From positions 1 through 59,977 of the IMG/VR virus record IMGVR_UViG_3300042876_000659: DNA of 59,977 nucleotides. One strand, 5' to 3'. The stretch comes from a virus. This document shows, piece after piece, positions 6,410-14,623 of the stretch (within the stretch, counting starts at the first letter, position 1; every line of letters begins with the position of its first letter). Under the pieces are notes generated by a model, which searched no databases, had not been told where the DNA came from, and saw only the letters and a list, made by a program, of their open reading frames with translations. The position numbers were made by a program, and so were the translations under genes.

Positions 6410-8515
6410 TTGCCCGACCCCAAGCAATTCAAAGACCAAGAGACGTTCATGCAAGCCTGCGTTCCCATGATGATGAAAGATAAATCCATGCAGAATGATC
6501 AGGCTGTCGCCGCGTGTAGCAGCATGTGGGAGAACAAAGACAAGGCCACCAATAACACTCGCGCGCATTTATTCCCGAATGCCTTCCGACAGATCAAGCA
6601 AGGCGAAAAGGATTACCTGATCGTGTCCGGCATCCCCTTGAAGGAGCAGGTCATGAACACCTACCTGATGCCGGCGGAGGAGATCGCGCGATCTGTCAAA
6701 GGCTGGAACGGCACGGCCATCAGCATCGATCATCCGCACTTGAATGACGGTTCGGTCAACGTGCCTGATCCAGACGTGGCCATCATCGGCCGTTTCTATC
6801 ACGCGCGCTCGGAGAACAATGGCCGGCGCATGAGCGGCGAATACTGGATCGATCTTGCGGAAGCAGAGAAATATAAAGAGGGGAAAGTCATCGTCGAGGC
6901 GATCCGCGCCAACAAGGTCCTGGAAACCTCCACGGGCTATTATGCGGATGATGAGGAAACCCCGGGTCTCTTCGAAGGCAAGCAGTACCAGACCATCCAC
7001 CGAAATCTTCTGCCCGATCACATCGCCATCCTGCCCAAGGCCATCGGCGCCTGCAGTGTGCGGGATGGCTGTGGGGTCAATCGCAATATCAAGCTCAATG
7101 AGTGCGACTGCGATTGCCCCTTTAAGAACGAAGAATCGCTGGACCAGCAACTGAATGAGATCCGCGCGGCATTCGAAAAGGAATTCGTGCGACCCGTGGA
7201 TCAGGCCCTTCCCTCCCCCTCTTATTTGTGGATCCGCGAGATCTTCGACGGGTACGTGATCGTCGAAGACAGCTCGCAGCTCTACCAGGTCAATTACGGC
7301 CGCGACACGGAAGGCGATCCGATCTTCGCCCCGCGTGATCAGTGGCAGCCAGTCGAGCAGCAATACGTAGCCGTGAGAGCCGATGGGTATCTCACCGAGG
7401 ACATGCTGAAAGCCAATCAACAGATCCCCGACTACCAGCCCGATCACCTGCCGCGCGCCATGCTCGAAGGCTTTGCTTTCAACAAGGGCAGCCGCACGCC
7501 TGATCAGCTGGCCGGCCTGCGGGCCCACATGGCGGACGCCGGCATCGACAAGCCGGTCGTGATCATGCGCAAAGAGGATGGACAGATCAGCATCCTGGAC
7601 GGCAATCATCGTGTGGCGATGGCCGGGGAATTCAACATCGATCAGATCCCGGTCAAGTGCGTGGGCCAGGACCTGCAGCCGATCGATCCCGAGATGATGT
7701 ATCGCGAATGGCAGCAGAAGCAGGACCAGGGGTATCTCAATGTGCTGCTGAATCAAGGAAGCACAGATGGCAAGCCTCAGTCCGATCCGGCCGGCGCCAC
7801 AGGCAGCATGAGTGACAAGCTGCAGGCCGCGATCCGCGCAGCCAGCAAGGCGATCGCAGACTGCCAGGGCGCGGCAGATGCCCTGGATAAAGCAGCTGGT
7901 CTGGCCAAGTCTGAAGGGCACGAGGAACTGCACAAGAAGCTGAAGGCCAAGGCAGATGAGTACAAGCGTAGCAGTCCTGCGGACCGGCCCAAGCCCAAAA
8001 CAAACGTGAGAACGCGGCCACCACTCGCCGCTTCGAAAAAAGGAGTCCATATGAAACTTGAAGAGGTAAATGCAATTCTCAAGGCCAAGGGGATCACCCT
8101 GAACGCCGACGAGAGCGGCGAGTTTGAGGTCGTCGAAGAGACGCAGGCTCCCGCCTCGGAGGCTGGCCTGAGCGCGGAAGACATTGCCGCGCTCAAAGCT
8201 CTGGCAGCCAAGGTCACGCCAGAGACTGTCCAGAACCTGGAACAGATGCCCACGGCAGTACGGATGGCGCAGAGCTTCCAGGCCCAGGAGACCGCAGAGG
8301 TCGAGCAGTTGATCGCCACGATCAAGACCAACTCTGCCAATCCTTACAGTGATGAGGAACTCAAGGCCATGCCCAAGAGCGTCCTTGTCAAAGTCAACGC
8401 GCAGATGAATGTGTCGTTCGCCGGTCTGGGTGGCGCGCAGATGTTCACGAACACTGCTGAAGCGCCGCTTGGCCTGCGTCCCATCCTGCTTGCGCCCATT
8501 GAAGGAGGGCAGTAA
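6410..8515 (+). CDS. Prohead protease (DUF2213-like) fused to ParB-fold domain and scaffold
   Basis: A 701-aa fusion. After about 50 residues of a KQF/MQACVPMMM segment comes a DUF2213-type prohead protease region (about 50-220: IVSGIPLKEQVMNTYL, SIDHPHL, GYYAD, LLPDHIAILPKAIGACSV). Residues about 350-440 read like a ParB/sulfiredoxin-fold domain with ISILDGNHRVAMAGEF. The last 150 residues are helical and acidic, scaffold-like. The start is TTG behind CCCGGAG. An in-frame ATG at 8051 with a very good ribosome site should make the scaffold part alone, as in lambda C/Nu3. The ParB-fold insertion is unusual for a head protease. Confidence 0.75.
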   Translation: MPDPKQFKDQETFMQACVPMMMKDKSMQNDQAVAACSSMWENKDKATNNTRAHLFPNAFRQIKQGEKDYLIVSGIPLKEQVMNTYLMPAEEIARSVKGWNGTAISIDHPHLNDGSVNVPDPDVAIIGRFYHARSENNGRRMSGEYWIDLAEAEKYKEGKVIVEAIRANKVLETSTGYYADDEETPGLFEGKQYQTIHRNLLPDHIAILPKAIGACSVRDGCGVNRNIKLNECDCDCPFKNEESLDQQLNEIRAAFEKEFVRPVDQALPSPSYLWIREIFDGYVIVEDSSQLYQVNYGRDTEGDPIFAPRDQWQPVEQQYVAVRADGYLTEDMLKANQQIPDYQPDHLPRAMLEGFAFNKGSRTPDQLAGLRAHMADAGIDKPVVIMRKEDGQISILDGNHRVAMAGEFNIDQIPVKCVGQDLQPIDPEMMYREWQQKQDQGYLNVLLNQGSTDGKPQSDPAGATGSMSDKLQAAIRAASKAIADCQGAADALDKAAGLAKSEGHEELHKKLKAKADEYKRSSPADRPKPKTNVRTRPPLAASKKGVHMKLEEVNAILKAKGITLNADESGEFEVVEETQAPASEAGLSAEDIAALKALAAKVTPETVQNLEQMPTAVRMAQSFQAQETAEVEQLIATIKTNSANPYSDEELKAMPKSVLVKVNAQMNVSFAGLGGAQMFTNTAEAPLGLRPILLAPIEGGQ
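8051..8515 (+). CDS. Internal in-frame scaffold protein
   Basis: A 154-aa product nested in the protease gene in the same frame. Its ATG is preceded by AAAAAAGGAGTCCAT, one of the best ribosome sites in the window, while no start is needed there for the long protein. The product begins with a small domain (KLEEVNAILKAKGITLNADESGEFEVVEE) and continues as acidic helices, typical of capsid scaffolds that are degraded by the fused protease. Nested protease/scaffold genes are well known in phages; that this one is used is inferred. Confidence 0.65.
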   Translation: MKLEEVNAILKAKGITLNADESGEFEVVEETQAPASEAGLSAEDIAALKALAAKVTPETVQNLEQMPTAVRMAQSFQAQETAEVEQLIATIKTNSANPYSDEELKAMPKSVLVKVNAQMNVSFAGLGGAQMFTNTAEAPLGLRPILLAPIEGGQ

Positions 8516-8517
8516 TC

Positions 8518-8952
8518 ATGACCACTGCTTCTCACACTATTTCCCTGCGCGTCTGGTCCATCAAAGAGGACAAGGCGCCCTTAAAGGCCAGCAAGGATGT
8601 CACGCCAGGCATGTGGCTGGAATTCTCGAGCGGTGCAGTCCAGCCACACTCCAACGCCTCGGCTGTGCCATCCCCCAAGATCGTCGCCGTGGAAGCGCCC
8701 TATCGCTCGGGCGCCGGCATCGAGACCGCCTACGATGTAGACGGTGAAGAAGTGGATTTTCACTATGCCCAAAGTGGCGAGCAATTCTTCTGCCTGCTCG
8801 CGGCCGGGGAAGACATCTCTGCAGGCGACCTCCTGGAGAGTGATGGGGCGGGCGGCGTGCAGGCCGGCGCCAGCACGTTCCTCCGCGCGCTGGAGGATGT
8901 AGACAACAGCGCCAGCTATGAGTATGCGCGCATCCGAGTGGAGGTGCTCTAA
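8518..8952 (+). CDS. Head decoration-like protein
   Basis: A 144-aa protein between the protease/scaffold and the major capsid. It reads as a beta-rich capsid cement protein: VTPGMWLEFSSGAVQPHSNASAVP, then FFCLLAAGEDISAGDLLESDGAGGVQAG, a pattern shared with lambda gpD/gp-head-fiber-like capsid decoration proteins that have a 'sampling' loop after a G-D-L-L strand. It overlaps the capsid gene by TAATG. Assigned by position and fold impression. Confidence 0.7.
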   Translation: MTTASHTISLRVWSIKEDKAPLKASKDVTPGMWLEFSSGAVQPHSNASAVPSPKIVAVEAPYRSGAGIETAYDVDGEEVDFHYAQSGEQFFCLLAAGEDISAGDLLESDGAGGVQAGASTFLRALEDVDNSASYEYARIRVEVL

Positions 8953-10058
8953 TGTTACCCAACCAACAAATCTTCGAACGCGGCTACATGTTCCAAAACG
9001 AGGTCCTTGACCCCTATGCCATGCGGCCGTATCGCAATGCCCAGGGCGCACCGGTTGTGTCGTATATCGCCGGCTGGAAGCCTGTCATCGCCAACGGCAA
9101 ACAGGTGTTCCTCAATGGCCGAGCCCTCATGGAACCTGTGCTCAAAGAGCGCCAGGTGTTCATCAACGCGCTGCTCCGCAAGTATGACTGGGAGCAGATC
9201 GACGCCGAGCTCGAGGAAATCCACAAGCAGCCGCTGGTGGGGATCGACGATCTGCGCGCGGACGGCCTGGTCCATCCCCTGGATGGCATCGGCGTCAGCC
9301 TGACCACCTACGAGCAGCTCGGGGATATGTCGCCCGCCGACGTGTCGATGAGCCTCACGCCTCGCAAGGGTGAGAACGATCGTCCGTCTTTCGAACCCGT
9401 CAGCATCCCTGTGCCGATCATCTCCAAGCCCTTCACGCTGGACCTGCGATCGCTGTCCGCCTCTGGCCGCAATGGCCATGAGCGCCTGGATACGACCGGT
9501 ATGCGTCAGGCTACCTTGACCGTGCGCGAAGCGTTGGAGGATATTCTCTTCAACGGCTCGACGGTTAAATCGGGCGATGCGGCCATCTACGGGTACACCA
9601 ATCTGCCCCAGCGCGATACCGGCACCGCCACCCAATATGGCGGCGGGGATTTCGCCACCGATACGAACGGTCACAAGACCTTCGTCGGCATGATCGAAGC
9701 GCTGCGCGCCAAGGGCTTCCGCGGCCCGTTCCGCGGGTACGTGGCCAACACCCAATACTCGCAGCTGCTCGAGCTCACGGGCGCCAACAAGACCGATACC
9801 CAGTTGTCGGTCATTCAGCGCACCATCCCGCAATTGCGGTCCGTCATCCCCTCCGATCGCCTGGACGATGGCGAAGTGGTCGTGGCTCAGATGACGCGCG
9901 ATGCAGTCGACCTGGCCGTCGGTCAGGACATCACACCCGTCAGCTGGGTGGAATACGGCGGAATGGTGAACGAGTTCCGCGTGCTCGGCGCCATGGTGCC
10001 CCGCATCAAGTACGATGCCAATGGCAACGCCGGGGTCGCTCACGCCACAGGAGCGTAG
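8952..10058 (+). CDS. Major capsid protein
   Basis: A 368-aa protein in the position of the HK97-fold capsid subunit. It has the long N-terminal helix region with many charged residues, a middle EPVSIPVPIISKPFTLDLRSL strand (P-domain/E-loop region), REALEDILFNGS, IYGYTNLPQR and a C-terminal AVGQDITPVSWVEYGG...RVLGAMVPRIKY strand set. The phrases around IYGYTN and REALEDILFNG recall encapsulin-like capsids (Linocin_M18), so it may be closer to that branch. The ATG overlaps the stop of the decoration gene. Confidence 0.82.
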   Translation: MLPNQQIFERGYMFQNEVLDPYAMRPYRNAQGAPVVSYIAGWKPVIANGKQVFLNGRALMEPVLKERQVFINALLRKYDWEQIDAELEEIHKQPLVGIDDLRADGLVHPLDGIGVSLTTYEQLGDMSPADVSMSLTPRKGENDRPSFEPVSIPVPIISKPFTLDLRSLSASGRNGHERLDTTGMRQATLTVREALEDILFNGSTVKSGDAAIYGYTNLPQRDTGTATQYGGGDFATDTNGHKTFVGMIEALRAKGFRGPFRGYVANTQYSQLLELTGANKTDTQLSVIQRTIPQLRSVIPSDRLDDGEVVVAQMTRDAVDLAVGQDITPVSWVEYGGMVNEFRVLGAMVPRIKYDANGNAGVAHATGA

Positions 10059-10060
10059 TC

Positions 10061-10390
10061 ATGCCCAAGTATCGTGTCAGATCTGGAAAAACATTTGGAC
10101 CCGGCGGGCGCTTCCCCGCCGGGACCGTCCTTGAATTGACCGAGGCGGAAGCCACTCCCTTCAAGGACAAACTGGCGCGCGTCACAGACAATGCGCCAGT
10201 TGGGTTGGTCAATGAAGTGCTGGATCAGCCGATCGGCCTGCGGAATGAGTTGGGTGCCGAAGTGCCTGAGGATATGAAGCTCCTCCCCCAAGAGGAGCCG
10301 CCCGTTTCCACGGAAACGGCAAAGGCAGAACCCGAGCCCGCCGCCAAGCCAAAACCCAGGACCCAGCGCAAGAAGAGCGGCGAGGGCTAA
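10061..10390 (+). CDS. Small head protein with disordered, repeat-bearing tail
   Basis: A 109-aa protein beginning MPKYRVRSGKTFGPGGRFPAGTVLELTEAEATPFKDKL, a small beta domain resembling the short proteins that follow capsid genes. The C-terminal third is disordered and rich in E, P, A and K, and contains VSTETA, which is encoded by copy 2 of the genome-wide palindrome. The tail thus seems able to tolerate the DNA site. Position suggests a head-completion role; no stronger evidence. Confidence 0.7.
   Translation: MPKYRVRSGKTFGPGGRFPAGTVLELTEAEATPFKDKLARVTDNAPVGLVNEVLDQPIGLRNELGAEVPEDMKLLPQEEPPVSTETAKAEPEPAAKPKPRTQRKKSGEG
10304..10317. repeat. Dispersed parS/NBS-like palindrome, copy 2
   Basis: GTTTCCACGGAAAC with perfect arms (CCGTTTCCACGGAAACGG at 10302-10319), inside the disordered tail of the small head protein, read as VSTET. 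Confidence 0.92.
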
Positions 10391-10822
10391 ATGGCCTACG
10401 GCACGCCGGACCAGGTCGCGCAGCTCGCGCGCGTCCACACCAGGAATGGAGTCTGGCTCGATTCCAACGAGGACTACAACATCAAGGGCACCAATCCGAC
10501 GTTGTCGACTGTGACCACCTGGCTGGAGAACATCAGCGCACAGATGGATATCGCCCTTGGGTCGGAATGGTTCGTCGTGCCCCTGGATTCGGCCAAGTCC
10601 CCGATTGCCTATAAGGCCGTGTCTCAGTACGTGTGCGGCCTGGTGGCGGACCTCGCCCATCTGGCCAACGGGATCGAGCGTGAAGTAAGCCCGCTCGGCA
10701 AGATCCTTTCAGACATGACCAAGTGGGTCCAACAGAATGCCGATGGCCTGGTCCAGGACGCCGTGAGGCAGCAGCCCAGCCCGTCCACCAAGCGGCAAGC
10801 CTCCTTCAGGTTAATTGGATGA
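10391..10822 (+). CDS. Head-tail connector-like protein
   Basis: A 143-aa helical protein starting directly after the previous stop. The pattern (GTPDQVAQLARVHTRNGVW, then TTWLENISAQMDIALGSEWF and AVSQYVCGLVADLAH) matches the small all-helical adaptor proteins (gp6/gp15-like) that bind the portal. It overlaps the next gene by ATGA. Family assigned by gene order and helical pattern only. Confidence 0.65.
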   Translation: MAYGTPDQVAQLARVHTRNGVWLDSNEDYNIKGTNPTLSTVTTWLENISAQMDIALGSEWFVVPLDSAKSPIAYKAVSQYVCGLVADLAHLANGIEREVSPLGKILSDMTKWVQQNADGLVQDAVRQQPSPSTKRQASFRLIG

Positions 10823-11304
10823 TCAATATCACTAGCACCACCCAGGACGCGATCAAGAAGCTCCAGGTCATTCCTGGGAAGCTGAACCGCGCCGCCAACA
10901 AGACCCTGCGATCTGCATCAGACGAAGTCACACGCATCATGAAGCGGCCGGGGCTGCCGATTACCTATCCGGTCGATTGGGACTCTCTTAAACAGAAGAT
11001 CGCCGTGATCATCAAGCTGAAGAAACGCGGAGAGTTGCCCTACCGACGCAAGAATGCCTATGTCGATGCCTGGCAGAACCATCCTATTGAAAGTGGTTAC
11101 CAGTCCGAGAACATCGGTCACCAGGCGCTCTTCTTGGCCGGGGCTGTCTCAGGGACCTACCCCGGAGCTGTGCACGTGACAAGCACAGGTCAATCCCATA
11201 TAGCACGGGGACGCTGGCGCCTTGTGAAGCCAGTTGTCGATGCGGTATTGGCTAGGTTGCCTGAGGCTCTGCTGAAAAATCTGCATATTGAGGTCAATCA
11301 ATGA
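10819..11304 (+). CDS. Tail completion/HK97 gp10-like protein
   Basis: About 161 residues from ATG 10819 (ATGA overlap with the connector). The start INITSTTQDAIKKLQVIPGKLNRAANKTLRSASDEVTRIMK is typical of HK97 gp10-type neck proteins, which begin with a strand and a long helix followed by an alanine-rich, basic helix. The end HVTSTGQSHIARGRWRLVKPVVDAVLARLPEALLK is amphipathic. Gene order head connector, gp10-like, tail terminator, tail tube fits. Confidence 0.65.
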   Translation: MINITSTTQDAIKKLQVIPGKLNRAANKTLRSASDEVTRIMKRPGLPITYPVDWDSLKQKIAVIIKLKKRGELPYRRKNAYVDAWQNHPIESGYQSENIGHQALFLAGAVSGTYPGAVHVTSTGQSHIARGRWRLVKPVVDAVLARLPEALLKNLHIEVNQ

Positions 11305-11819
11305 CTATTCCATCCGATCCTTATGATCTGATCGAGACTGGGATTGCAGACCGATTGCGCGCGGAGCTCAAGCAGGAGTTTTTTGCTGAGGACTGGCAAG
11401 TCTCTGACAACGACTCCAACCTGGAACGTGGCGCAGATTACTTTATTGTCATGCGACCAGGCGCGTTTCCCAGCCTGCCCACCGAGTACAACACGGGTAA
11501 ATTCGTAGACTTTGAATGGGAATCGTTTGCAAGGCTGTATGTGAAGTATGTCGAGCGCGAAGAGCAGTGGTCTACCTTTAAACCATTTCGTTGGGCTGTG
11601 ATCCACACTGTTAGGAAGTATCGCTTTTTGGGCCAAGTCACGATCAACGGCGATTCGCTGGCGCAAGTGCCTGGCGTAGACCGTGTGCGCTCAGTGGAAG
11701 CCAGTGATCCAGCCGGGTACTGGTGGATCTTCGAAACGCAGCGTCAGCAGGGACTGCCGCCCAACTACATGTTCCAGGCATTGCGAATCGTCACGCGCTG
11801 CCGCGTGAAATTCGAATAA
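11301..11819 (+). CDS. Tail terminator-like protein
   Basis: A 172-aa protein whose ATG overlaps the previous stop. Placed between the gp10-like protein and the major tail protein, the slot for the ring that closes the tail tube. Sequence features: N-terminal helix (DLIETGIADRLRAELKQEFF), then strands with WQVSDN, DYFIVMRPGAFP, and a late DPAGYWWIFETQRQQGLPPNYMF segment. No catalytic motifs. Call rests mainly on synteny. Confidence 0.6.
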   Translation: MTIPSDPYDLIETGIADRLRAELKQEFFAEDWQVSDNDSNLERGADYFIVMRPGAFPSLPTEYNTGKFVDFEWESFARLYVKYVEREEQWSTFKPFRWAVIHTVRKYRFLGQVTINGDSLAQVPGVDRVRSVEASDPAGYWWIFETQRQQGLPPNYMFQALRIVTRCRVKFE

Positions 11820-11861
11820 CACCATTTCTATTCTGACGATCAACCTGAAAGAGGTGATTTT

Positions 11862-12677
11862 ATGACAACGATTCCAGATACCGAGAAATTTTGGGGAACA
11901 GACACGTTTGTCTCTTTCGTGTTCCCTTTGAACGCGGACGGCTCCCTCCAGGCGCCTGACACCAGTCCCTACGAAGGCTTAGAGATTGACGGCACGCGTA
12001 ATTTTAACCTGACGCCCGCCCAGGGGTCGACCGTGGTCAATATCGGCAATGGGCGATTACGCGGCACCATCTACCGTGCACCGCGCGAAGCCTCATCCGC
12101 TGAATTTACGATTGGCTTTACCCAACCGAAACTCAAAGCTGCCCTGCAGGGCTCCAACACCTACACTGTCGGGGAAGGGCGATTCAACGGTCGCCTCACC
12201 AACCGCCAGGGCTCTGAACCGAAGGTGGCTCTCCTGGTCGTGCAAAATGGGAGTAACGACAACGGTGACGATCGCTTTGCCGCCTATTTCATTCCGAAGG
12301 CGCGCGCGATCCCACGCGATGCGCCACGCAATGAGAACGCCCTGGAAGAGACTTTCCAAATCACGCCAGACATTTCCAAGAAGCAGATCTGGGGCAAGCG
12401 ATTCAGCCTTGCGGAACACGGCTTCACGGACGCGACATACGAGGAGGGAATTTTTGAAAATTGCCCAAAGATCGTGGCCTGGCTGGCCGATGGGATCGAA
12501 GATACTTTCCTGCTGCCCACCGATTTCCCGGCCGTGGACCCGGAGACTAAGATGTCGGTCTTCCACTTCGATTCGGGCGTGCACTACAACACCGGATTAA
12601 CGAAAAGCGAAGTCGATATTGTGTTCGATTACACCGTCTCGGGTTTGCTGGTCGCGGTCTATGAATTCCAGCCGTAA
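11862..12677 (+). CDS. Major tail (tube) protein
   Basis: A 271-aa beta-rich protein behind AAAGAGGTG. Its composition (many T, G, N, few charged clusters), its place before the tail chaperones and tape measure, and strands such as GTRNFNLTPAQGSTVVNIGNGRLRGTIYRAP fit a siphovirus tube subunit. The C-terminal strand DIVFDYTVSGLLVAVYEFQP could lie on the outer surface. No special features. Confidence 0.7.
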   Translation: MTTIPDTEKFWGTDTFVSFVFPLNADGSLQAPDTSPYEGLEIDGTRNFNLTPAQGSTVVNIGNGRLRGTIYRAPREASSAEFTIGFTQPKLKAALQGSNTYTVGEGRFNGRLTNRQGSEPKVALLVVQNGSNDNGDDRFAAYFIPKARAIPRDAPRNENALEETFQITPDISKKQIWGKRFSLAEHGFTDATYEEGIFENCPKIVAWLADGIEDTFLLPTDFPAVDPETKMSVFHFDSGVHYNTGLTKSEVDIVFDYTVSGLLVAVYEFQP

Positions 12678-12679
12678 TC

Positions 12680-13360
12680 ATGATCGCACTTGAGACGAAA
12701 ACCGTCCAACTCTCCACTGGTCAATCTTTTACTGTTGCCGAAAATGATGCGCCTGCCTCGAATAAACTCCACCGCCTGAGAGAGGAAGCGACTACATCAC
12801 TAAACGGCGACACAAGCGCGCTTGGGCATTTTCGCAAGAATATTTTCCCAATCCTCGCCGCAACCGCACAAGGGGACATGCCGGATGTGATGGCAGCTTA
12901 TGCTCTGCCACGCGCTGAGCTTGATGCCTGGTGGCTGGATGTGTGGCTGTTGAATGCGGATTGGATCGATATACCATTCGAGAAAGAGGCGATCACCGAA
13001 GTTGTGGAATTTCGAGATGGCAGCAGCCTGACCCTGGCCGAAGCGCGCGGCCTGCCCTCGTTTATCCTGCGCTGGGTCGAGTTAGAGGATCAGGCTGTAA
13101 AAAATCCAAGTGAAGATAAGGATTTTCAAGCTTTCCGTACCTATGTTTACCCTCGGATGGCCGCATGTGTGATCGAAGGCAATGTTCCACCAGCGGACGA
13201 GGTTTGGCGCTGGCCAACGGTCGAGCGTCTGAAATGGTACAACGGGGCGCGCCGTACAAATTCCGATTGGTTCCTTCCACTGGAAGGAGAGGCGGAGCAG
13301 GCGCTAAAGGAAAAAGAGAAGGAACAGAAAAAAAAAGGCGCGCGGAAGCCGGCTGGTTAG
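12680..13360 (+). CDS. Tail assembly chaperone (gpG-like)
   Basis: A 226-aa acidic, helical protein between tube and tape-measure genes. It ends in a lysine-rich tail (LKEKEKEQKKKGARKPAG) whose AAA AAA AAA codons form a slippery run at 13328-13336. A -1 shift there joins the reading frame that continues to 13638, giving the gpG-T fusion known from many long-tailed phages. The chaperone holds the tape measure protein during tail assembly. Confidence 0.8.
   Translation: MIALETKTVQLSTGQSFTVAENDAPASNKLHRLREEATTSLNGDTSALGHFRKNIFPILAATAQGDMPDVMAAYALPRAELDAWWLDVWLLNADWIDIPFEKEAITEVVEFRDGSSLTLAEARGLPSFILRWVELEDQAVKNPSEDKDFQAFRTYVYPRMAACVIEGNVPPADEVWRWPTVERLKWYNGARRTNSDWFLPLEGEAEQALKEKEKEQKKKGARKPAG
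13328..13336 (+). other. Slippery A9 run for -1 programmed frameshift
   Basis: Nine A in the zero frame AAA-AAA-AAA followed by GGC. A -1 slip leads into AGG-CGC-GCG, the open frame that ends at 13638. The zero-frame stop comes 22 nt later (TAG 13358-13360). Confidence 0.75.
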
Positions 13361-13638
13361 TCAAAAAGCTATCTCCGCTCGTCAAGGCCCAATCAGATAA
13401 TCTGCCGGAATTTTTAGAAGTTCCTCGGCAGCAGATCGAAAAATATTGGCAGGATTGGCTTCTTTGGAGAATGTGCGGGCGGAGAATCGAGTCCTACACG
13501 CTGGCCGTGGGGTGGAAAGGGTCGCTGCCAAAAGCGATGCTCGATGTCTTTTTCTTTTTAGATTCGTTTTACGGAAAAATGGAAGCCCAGGAAGCCAAAA
13601 AGGAAGCAGAGAAAAACGCAAAAAGGCAGAAGCGCTAA
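13336..13638 (+). CDS. Tail assembly chaperone T extension (-1 frame)
   Basis: About 100 residues appended to gpG by the frameshift. The extension (WLVKKLSPLVKAQSDNLPEF, then EKYWQDWLLWRMCGRRIESY and a long helix ending KKEAEKNAKRQKR) is amphipathic and basic at the end, as in other T domains that contact the tape measure. It has no good start codon or ribosome site of its own. It ends within 4 nt of the stop of the leftward HNH gene, so the two are convergent. Confidence 0.7.
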   Translation, partial: RRAEAGWLVKKLSPLVKAQSDNLPEFLEVPRQQIEKYWQDWLLWRMCGRRIESYTLAVGWKGSLPKAMLDVFFFLDSFYGKMEAQEAKKEAEKNAKRQKR

Positions 13639-14549
13639 TGACCGCGACTTATGACCACATGACAATTGCGACAGACCGGCACTACATCCAGCCAAGCCAA
13701 TTGACTATACCCATTGTGATGATGATATTCCCGGGCTTGATCAGGGCAGTAGATACATTTAAGAGACTTTACGGGTGGCAATATCTTGTCGGCCACAGCG
13801 CGCTGTACAGCTTTATGGGCTTTTTCTTTTTCAGGAAAAGCCCGGCGGTATCGCTTCCCCCAGGCACGATTTCTTGTGTTCTTACACTGTTTGCACCGCG
13901 CTCCTCGTTTAGGGAAGGCACTCAGCGGTTTTGGCACCCTACACTCACTGCAAGGCTTCTTGATCTCTTCGATCACACGTCCTTCGATCTCCTCGTTTGC
14001 CTTGCCATTTCCATCATAACGCTCTTGCTCGGCGGGCTCAAGAATGTGGTGACATCGATGACAGGCTGGCACAACATCCAGCCAGTGTTCTGGGGCATAA
14101 CCCTTGTGATGGTGATATTCCCGAGCCGGATCTCCACAACGAATGCAATGAAGAGATTTTACGTGCGGCAGTTTTCCGAGCCGAACAGCAGTATTGACAG
14201 CACCGCGCGCTTTTACCCTCTCCGGAAATTCGGAACGAGCTTTTTGATGAGATCGAAGAACCTTGAGCGCATTGGATCGGCTCCATACTTTTGCTTTTTC
14301 ACGAAGTCTCTCGCGATGGGTTTGGTTCCAGGTACTGATAACCTCGCGACCATTTTCAGAATCTTTATACCTTTTGCGGATCAGGGATCGCCTTTTCGAA
14401 TGGTTTCTGTTCCATTCCGCGGCGATCTCAGACCTACATTTCTTGCAAGTATTTTCCCGTCCATCTCTACAATGTTTACTTGGGGGGAAATCGGAAAGCG
14501 GCTTCGGGATGCCACACTTCTTACAAGGTTTTTTAACTTCTTCGCTCAT
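13635..14549 (-). CDS. Zinc-finger/HNH endonuclease-like protein with tandem duplicated domains
   Basis: About 304 residues on the minus strand, inserted between tail chaperone and tape measure. The protein has two copies of the same unit: first KKPCKKCGIPKPLSDFP with CKKC, then KSLHCIRCGDPAREYHHHKGY...LDVVPACHRCHH; second KKPCSECRVPKPLSAFP with CKQC, then KSLKCIYCPDQAREYHHHNGY...LDVVPVCRNCH. The EYHHHxGY and C-x2-C pairs form an HNH-like metal site. Start taken at MSEEVKKP (ATG 14549), just after a palindrome copy; an in-frame start at 14597 would read through it. A likely homing-type element; strand-specific nicking is possible but untested. Confidence 0.75.
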   Translation of the reverse strand: MSEEVKKPCKKCGIPKPLSDFPPSKHCRDGRENTCKKCRSEIAAEWNRNHSKRRSLIRKRYKDSENGREVISTWNQTHRERLREKAKVWSRSNALKVLRSHQKARSEFPERVKARGAVNTAVRLGKLPHVKSLHCIRCGDPAREYHHHKGYAPEHWLDVVPACHRCHHILEPAEQERYDGNGKANEEIEGRVIEEIKKPCSECRVPKPLSAFPKRGARCKQCKNTRNRAWGKRYRRAFPEKEKAHKAVQRAVADKILPPVKSLKCIYCPDQAREYHHHNGYSQLAWLDVVPVCRNCHVVISRGH

Positions 14550-14552
14550 GCC

Positions 14553-14566
14553 GTTTCCACCGAAAC
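14553..14566. repeat. Dispersed parS/NBS-like palindrome, copy 3
   Basis: GTTTCCACCGAAAC, one arm mismatch. It lies 3 nt upstream of the HNH start codon (read leftward). Confidence 0.85.
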
Positions 14567-14623
14567 GCCGCGCGTCGAGCCAGGTGTGAGAAGTCAAAAA
14601 GGAAACCTGGCTCAGCGCGCGGC
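14567..14623. repeat. Large inverted repeat next to the HNH gene
   Basis: Arms of 18 bp at 14567-14584 and 14606-14623 (GCCGCGCGTCGAGCCAGG against its complement, two central mismatches) with a 21-nt loop. It directly adjoins palindrome copy 3. Could be a terminator-like RNA hairpin in the leader or a protein or nuclease target. Confidence 0.75.

Noticed and set aside
6569-8050. 493-codon leftward open frame opposite the head protease gene
   Set aside because: Antisense shadow of a high-GC gene; no start signal and leucine/aspartate-rich random look.
8955-10043. 362-codon leftward open frame opposite the major capsid gene
   Set aside because: Antisense shadow of the capsid gene; no ribosome site or domain.
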